From positions 1-13,266 of the forward strand of contig CALVIJ010000019.1 in NCBI GenBank assembly GCA_944329505.1: a stretch of 13,266 nucleotides of DNA. Reading direction: 5' to 3'. The notes under the pieces were generated by a model. The model did not search any database, was not told where the DNA came from, and was given only the letters and a program-made list of their open reading frames with translations. Source of the stretch: an uncultured Bacilli bacterium (lineage in GTDB: Bacteria > Bacillota_I > Bacilli_A > RF39 > UBA660). A program made the position numbers and the translations under genes. Of the stretch, positions 12,362 to 13,266 are shown in pieces. Position 1 is the stretch's first letter, and each line of letters starts with the position of its first letter.

Positions 12362-12919
12362 ATGGCATATTATAATCAAAGAATACATAAAGGAAAAAGC
12401 TTAATTAAAAATATAAGTGATTATACAGTTATTGATATTGAAACAACCAGCTTAGATTCCGCATCAGGTGAAATCTTAGAAATTAGTGCAATCAAAGTAA
12501 GAAACAAACAAATAGTAGATACTTTTTCAAAACTTATCAAAGTAAATGAAGAAATAGGACCATTCACCACCAATCTAACTGGTATCACTAATGAAATGAT
12601 TTTAAATGAAGGTGAAGATTTAATAGATGTCTTAACCTCATTTAGTAACTTTTTAGAAAATGATATTATCATTGGACACAACGTAAATTTTGACATTAAT
12701 TTCTTATATGACAGTATGGAAGAAAACCTTGGCGAAGCTTTAACAAATGATTATATAGACACATTAAGGTTTTCAAGAAAAATACTTCCAACTCTAGCTC
12801 ACCATAGATTAGATGATTTAATTGAATATTTTAATTTAAACACAAGAAATCTTCACCGTGCTTTAAACGATTGTATTTTAACTAACGAAGTTTACCTTAA
12901 TCTTTGTAACTTGCTATAA
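12362..12919 (+). CDS. DEDDh 3'-5' exonuclease (DNA polymerase III epsilon-like)
   Basis: All three exonuclease motifs are present in this 185-residue protein: Exo I VIDIETTSLD (Asp25, Glu27), Exo II IIGHNVNFDINFL (Asp111), and Exo III LHRALNDC (His165, Asp170). Together they give the DEDDh set of RNase T/epsilon-type enzymes, which remove 3' nucleotides using two metal ions. The protein is just the nuclease domain with a short basic N-terminus; there is no polymerase, helicase or UvrC-like extension, so it may be a stand-alone repair or RNA-trimming enzyme. AAGGAAG sits just upstream, and it is probably co-transcribed with the preceding gene (24-base gap). Confidence 0.92.
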   Translation: MAYYNQRIHKGKSLIKNISDYTVIDIETTSLDSASGEILEISAIKVRNKQIVDTFSKLIKVNEEIGPFTTNLTGITNEMILNEGEDLIDVLTSFSNFLENDIIIGHNVNFDINFLYDSMEENLGEALTNDYIDTLRFSRKILPTLAHHRLDDLIEYFNLNTRNLHRALNDCILTNEVYLNLCNLL

Positions 12920-12943
12920 TTAGGTAAATAGTCACTAACACTA

Positions 12944-12972
12944 TTGAAAAAATAAATATTTTATGTTAATAT
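12944..12972 (+). promoter_or_regulatory. Promoter of tRNA-Glu
   Basis: TTGAAA (12944-12949), 17 bp, extended -10 TGTTAATAT ending at 12972, leaving a leader of about 25 bases before the mature tRNA. Confidence 0.65.
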
Positions 12973-13003
12973 TAAATAGGCATTGCAAAATGTCTACTTA
13001 TAT

Positions 13004-13078
13004 GGCCTGTTGGTCAAGTGGTTAAGATGCCACCCTCTCAAGGTGGAGTCACGAGTTCAATTCTCGTACAGGCTACCA
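13004..13078 (+). tRNA. tRNA-Glu (anticodon CTC)
   Basis: The acceptor GGCCTGT (13004-13010) pairs with ACAGGCT (13068-13074) including a terminal G-U, as is usual for Bacillota tRNA-Glu; then A and an encoded CCA (13076-13078). The anticodon stem CCACC/GGTGG encloses CTCTCAA with anticodon CTC at 13037-13039. The T arm ACGAG/CTCGT closes TTCAATT. It reads GAG. Confidence 0.96.
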
Positions 13079-13089
13079 ATATGTATTTT

Positions 13090-13107
13090 ACTTAAATATT
13101 TTTAAGT
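13090..13107 (+). other. Short hairpin downstream of tRNA-Glu
   Basis: ACTTAAA (13090-13096) and TTTAAGT (13101-13107) form a 7-bp stem with loop TATT. It may help 3' processing; no T run follows. Confidence 0.4.
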
Positions 13108-13114
13108 TATTACT

Positions 13115-13151
13115 AAAAACTGTTACGAATAATTTTCATGGCAGTTTTTTT
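13115..13151 (+). terminator. Terminator after tRNA-Glu
   Basis: AAAAACTG (13115-13122) pairs with CAGTTTTT (13142-13149), and the T run continues to 13151. The loop is about 19 bases, larger than usual. Confidence 0.7.
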
Positions 13152-13218
13152 GTTATATTTTTACATAAAAAGGATTTAAGCCTTTAACATCGTATATTAA
13201 TAAATAGAGGTGATTAAA

Positions 13219-13266
13219 ATTAACTACTATAATGAAATAAAAGAAACTTTAGTTAAAAATGAAATA
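13219..13266 (+). CDS. Start of a possible DUF1016-family protein (partial, apparent ATT start)
   Basis: Only 16 codons are visible, beginning ATT-Asn-Tyr-Tyr-Asn-Glu-Ile-Lys and open to the window end. NYYNEIK followed by LVKNEI resembles the N-terminus of DUF1016 (YhcG-like) proteins common in low-GC Bacillota, whose full forms carry a PDDEXK nuclease domain. This is from memory and rests on few residues. AGAGGTGA at 13206-13213 is a good SD ending five bases before ATT. An in-frame GTG at 13210 is part of that SD and has none of its own. This would be the second ATT start in the window. Confidence 0.45.
   Translation, partial: MNYYNEIKETLVKNEI

Noticed and set aside
12922..12943. AATAGT/ACTATT hairpin as the exonuclease terminator
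   Set aside because: The stem is only six AT-rich pairs and no T run follows; it also abuts the tRNA-Glu promoter.
1..13266. CRISPR array, rRNA or prophage structural genes
   Set aside because: No regularly spaced repeats, rRNA-like sequence or phage proteins are seen anywhere in the window.

Overview
The window is strongly AT-rich. Genes are tightly packed, with Shine-Dalgarno sites, intrinsic terminators and TGA used as a stop (the folD, DnaJ-like and membrane-protein genes all end in TGA). This fits a low-GC Bacillota, most likely a small-genome gut lineage of the Bacilli near Erysipelotrichales, RF39 or Mollicutes, but using the standard bacterial code. The lineage is inference. At least seven promoters share an extended -10 of the form TGnTATAAT or close to it.

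Region 1 (1-4602) is mostly core. It holds the end of a coiled-coil gene, a HerA/DUF87-type ATPase translationally coupled to a small membrane-anchored protein, a terminator overlapping that stop codon, tRNA-Arg(CCG), and a folD-ackA operon joined by an ATGA overlap. Region 2 (4600-7480) has a membrane-anchored J-domain protein on the minus strand, a divergent PPC/DUF296 gene that appears to start at ATT, a surface CHAP hydrolase with a cadherin-like domain and C-terminal membrane anchor, a DUF5661-like gene, and the decayed 3' end of a PAP2 phosphatase.

Region 3 (7530-11340) is the most interesting. A YbaK/EbsC deacylase gene is followed by a 110-bp sequence that recurs 2,775 bp further on at about 95% identity and includes the last codons of ybaK. 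Between the copies lies a three-gene operon: two paralogous histidine phosphatases and a two-domain P-loop protein. Each repeat holds a promoter and the first half of a short terminated RNA. Downstream of copy 2, on the minus strand, is an unannotated 25-residue basic-hydrophobic peptide gene with its own promoter and perfect SD. Its SD is sequestered by a leader hairpin. Its leader can pair with its own 3' UTR (13 bp plus 7 bp), and that 3' UTR is antisense to the repeat RNA. Together this is a coherent candidate type I toxin-antitoxin locus. Copy 1 keeps the RNA but faces only a decayed hydrophobic frame, so it looks like an orphan antitoxin.

Region 4 (11289-13266) has a YjbR/MmcQ-like gene with an EVE-like C-terminus, a DEDDh exonuclease, tRNA-Glu(CTC) with terminator, and the start of a possible DUF1016-family gene, again with an apparent ATT start.
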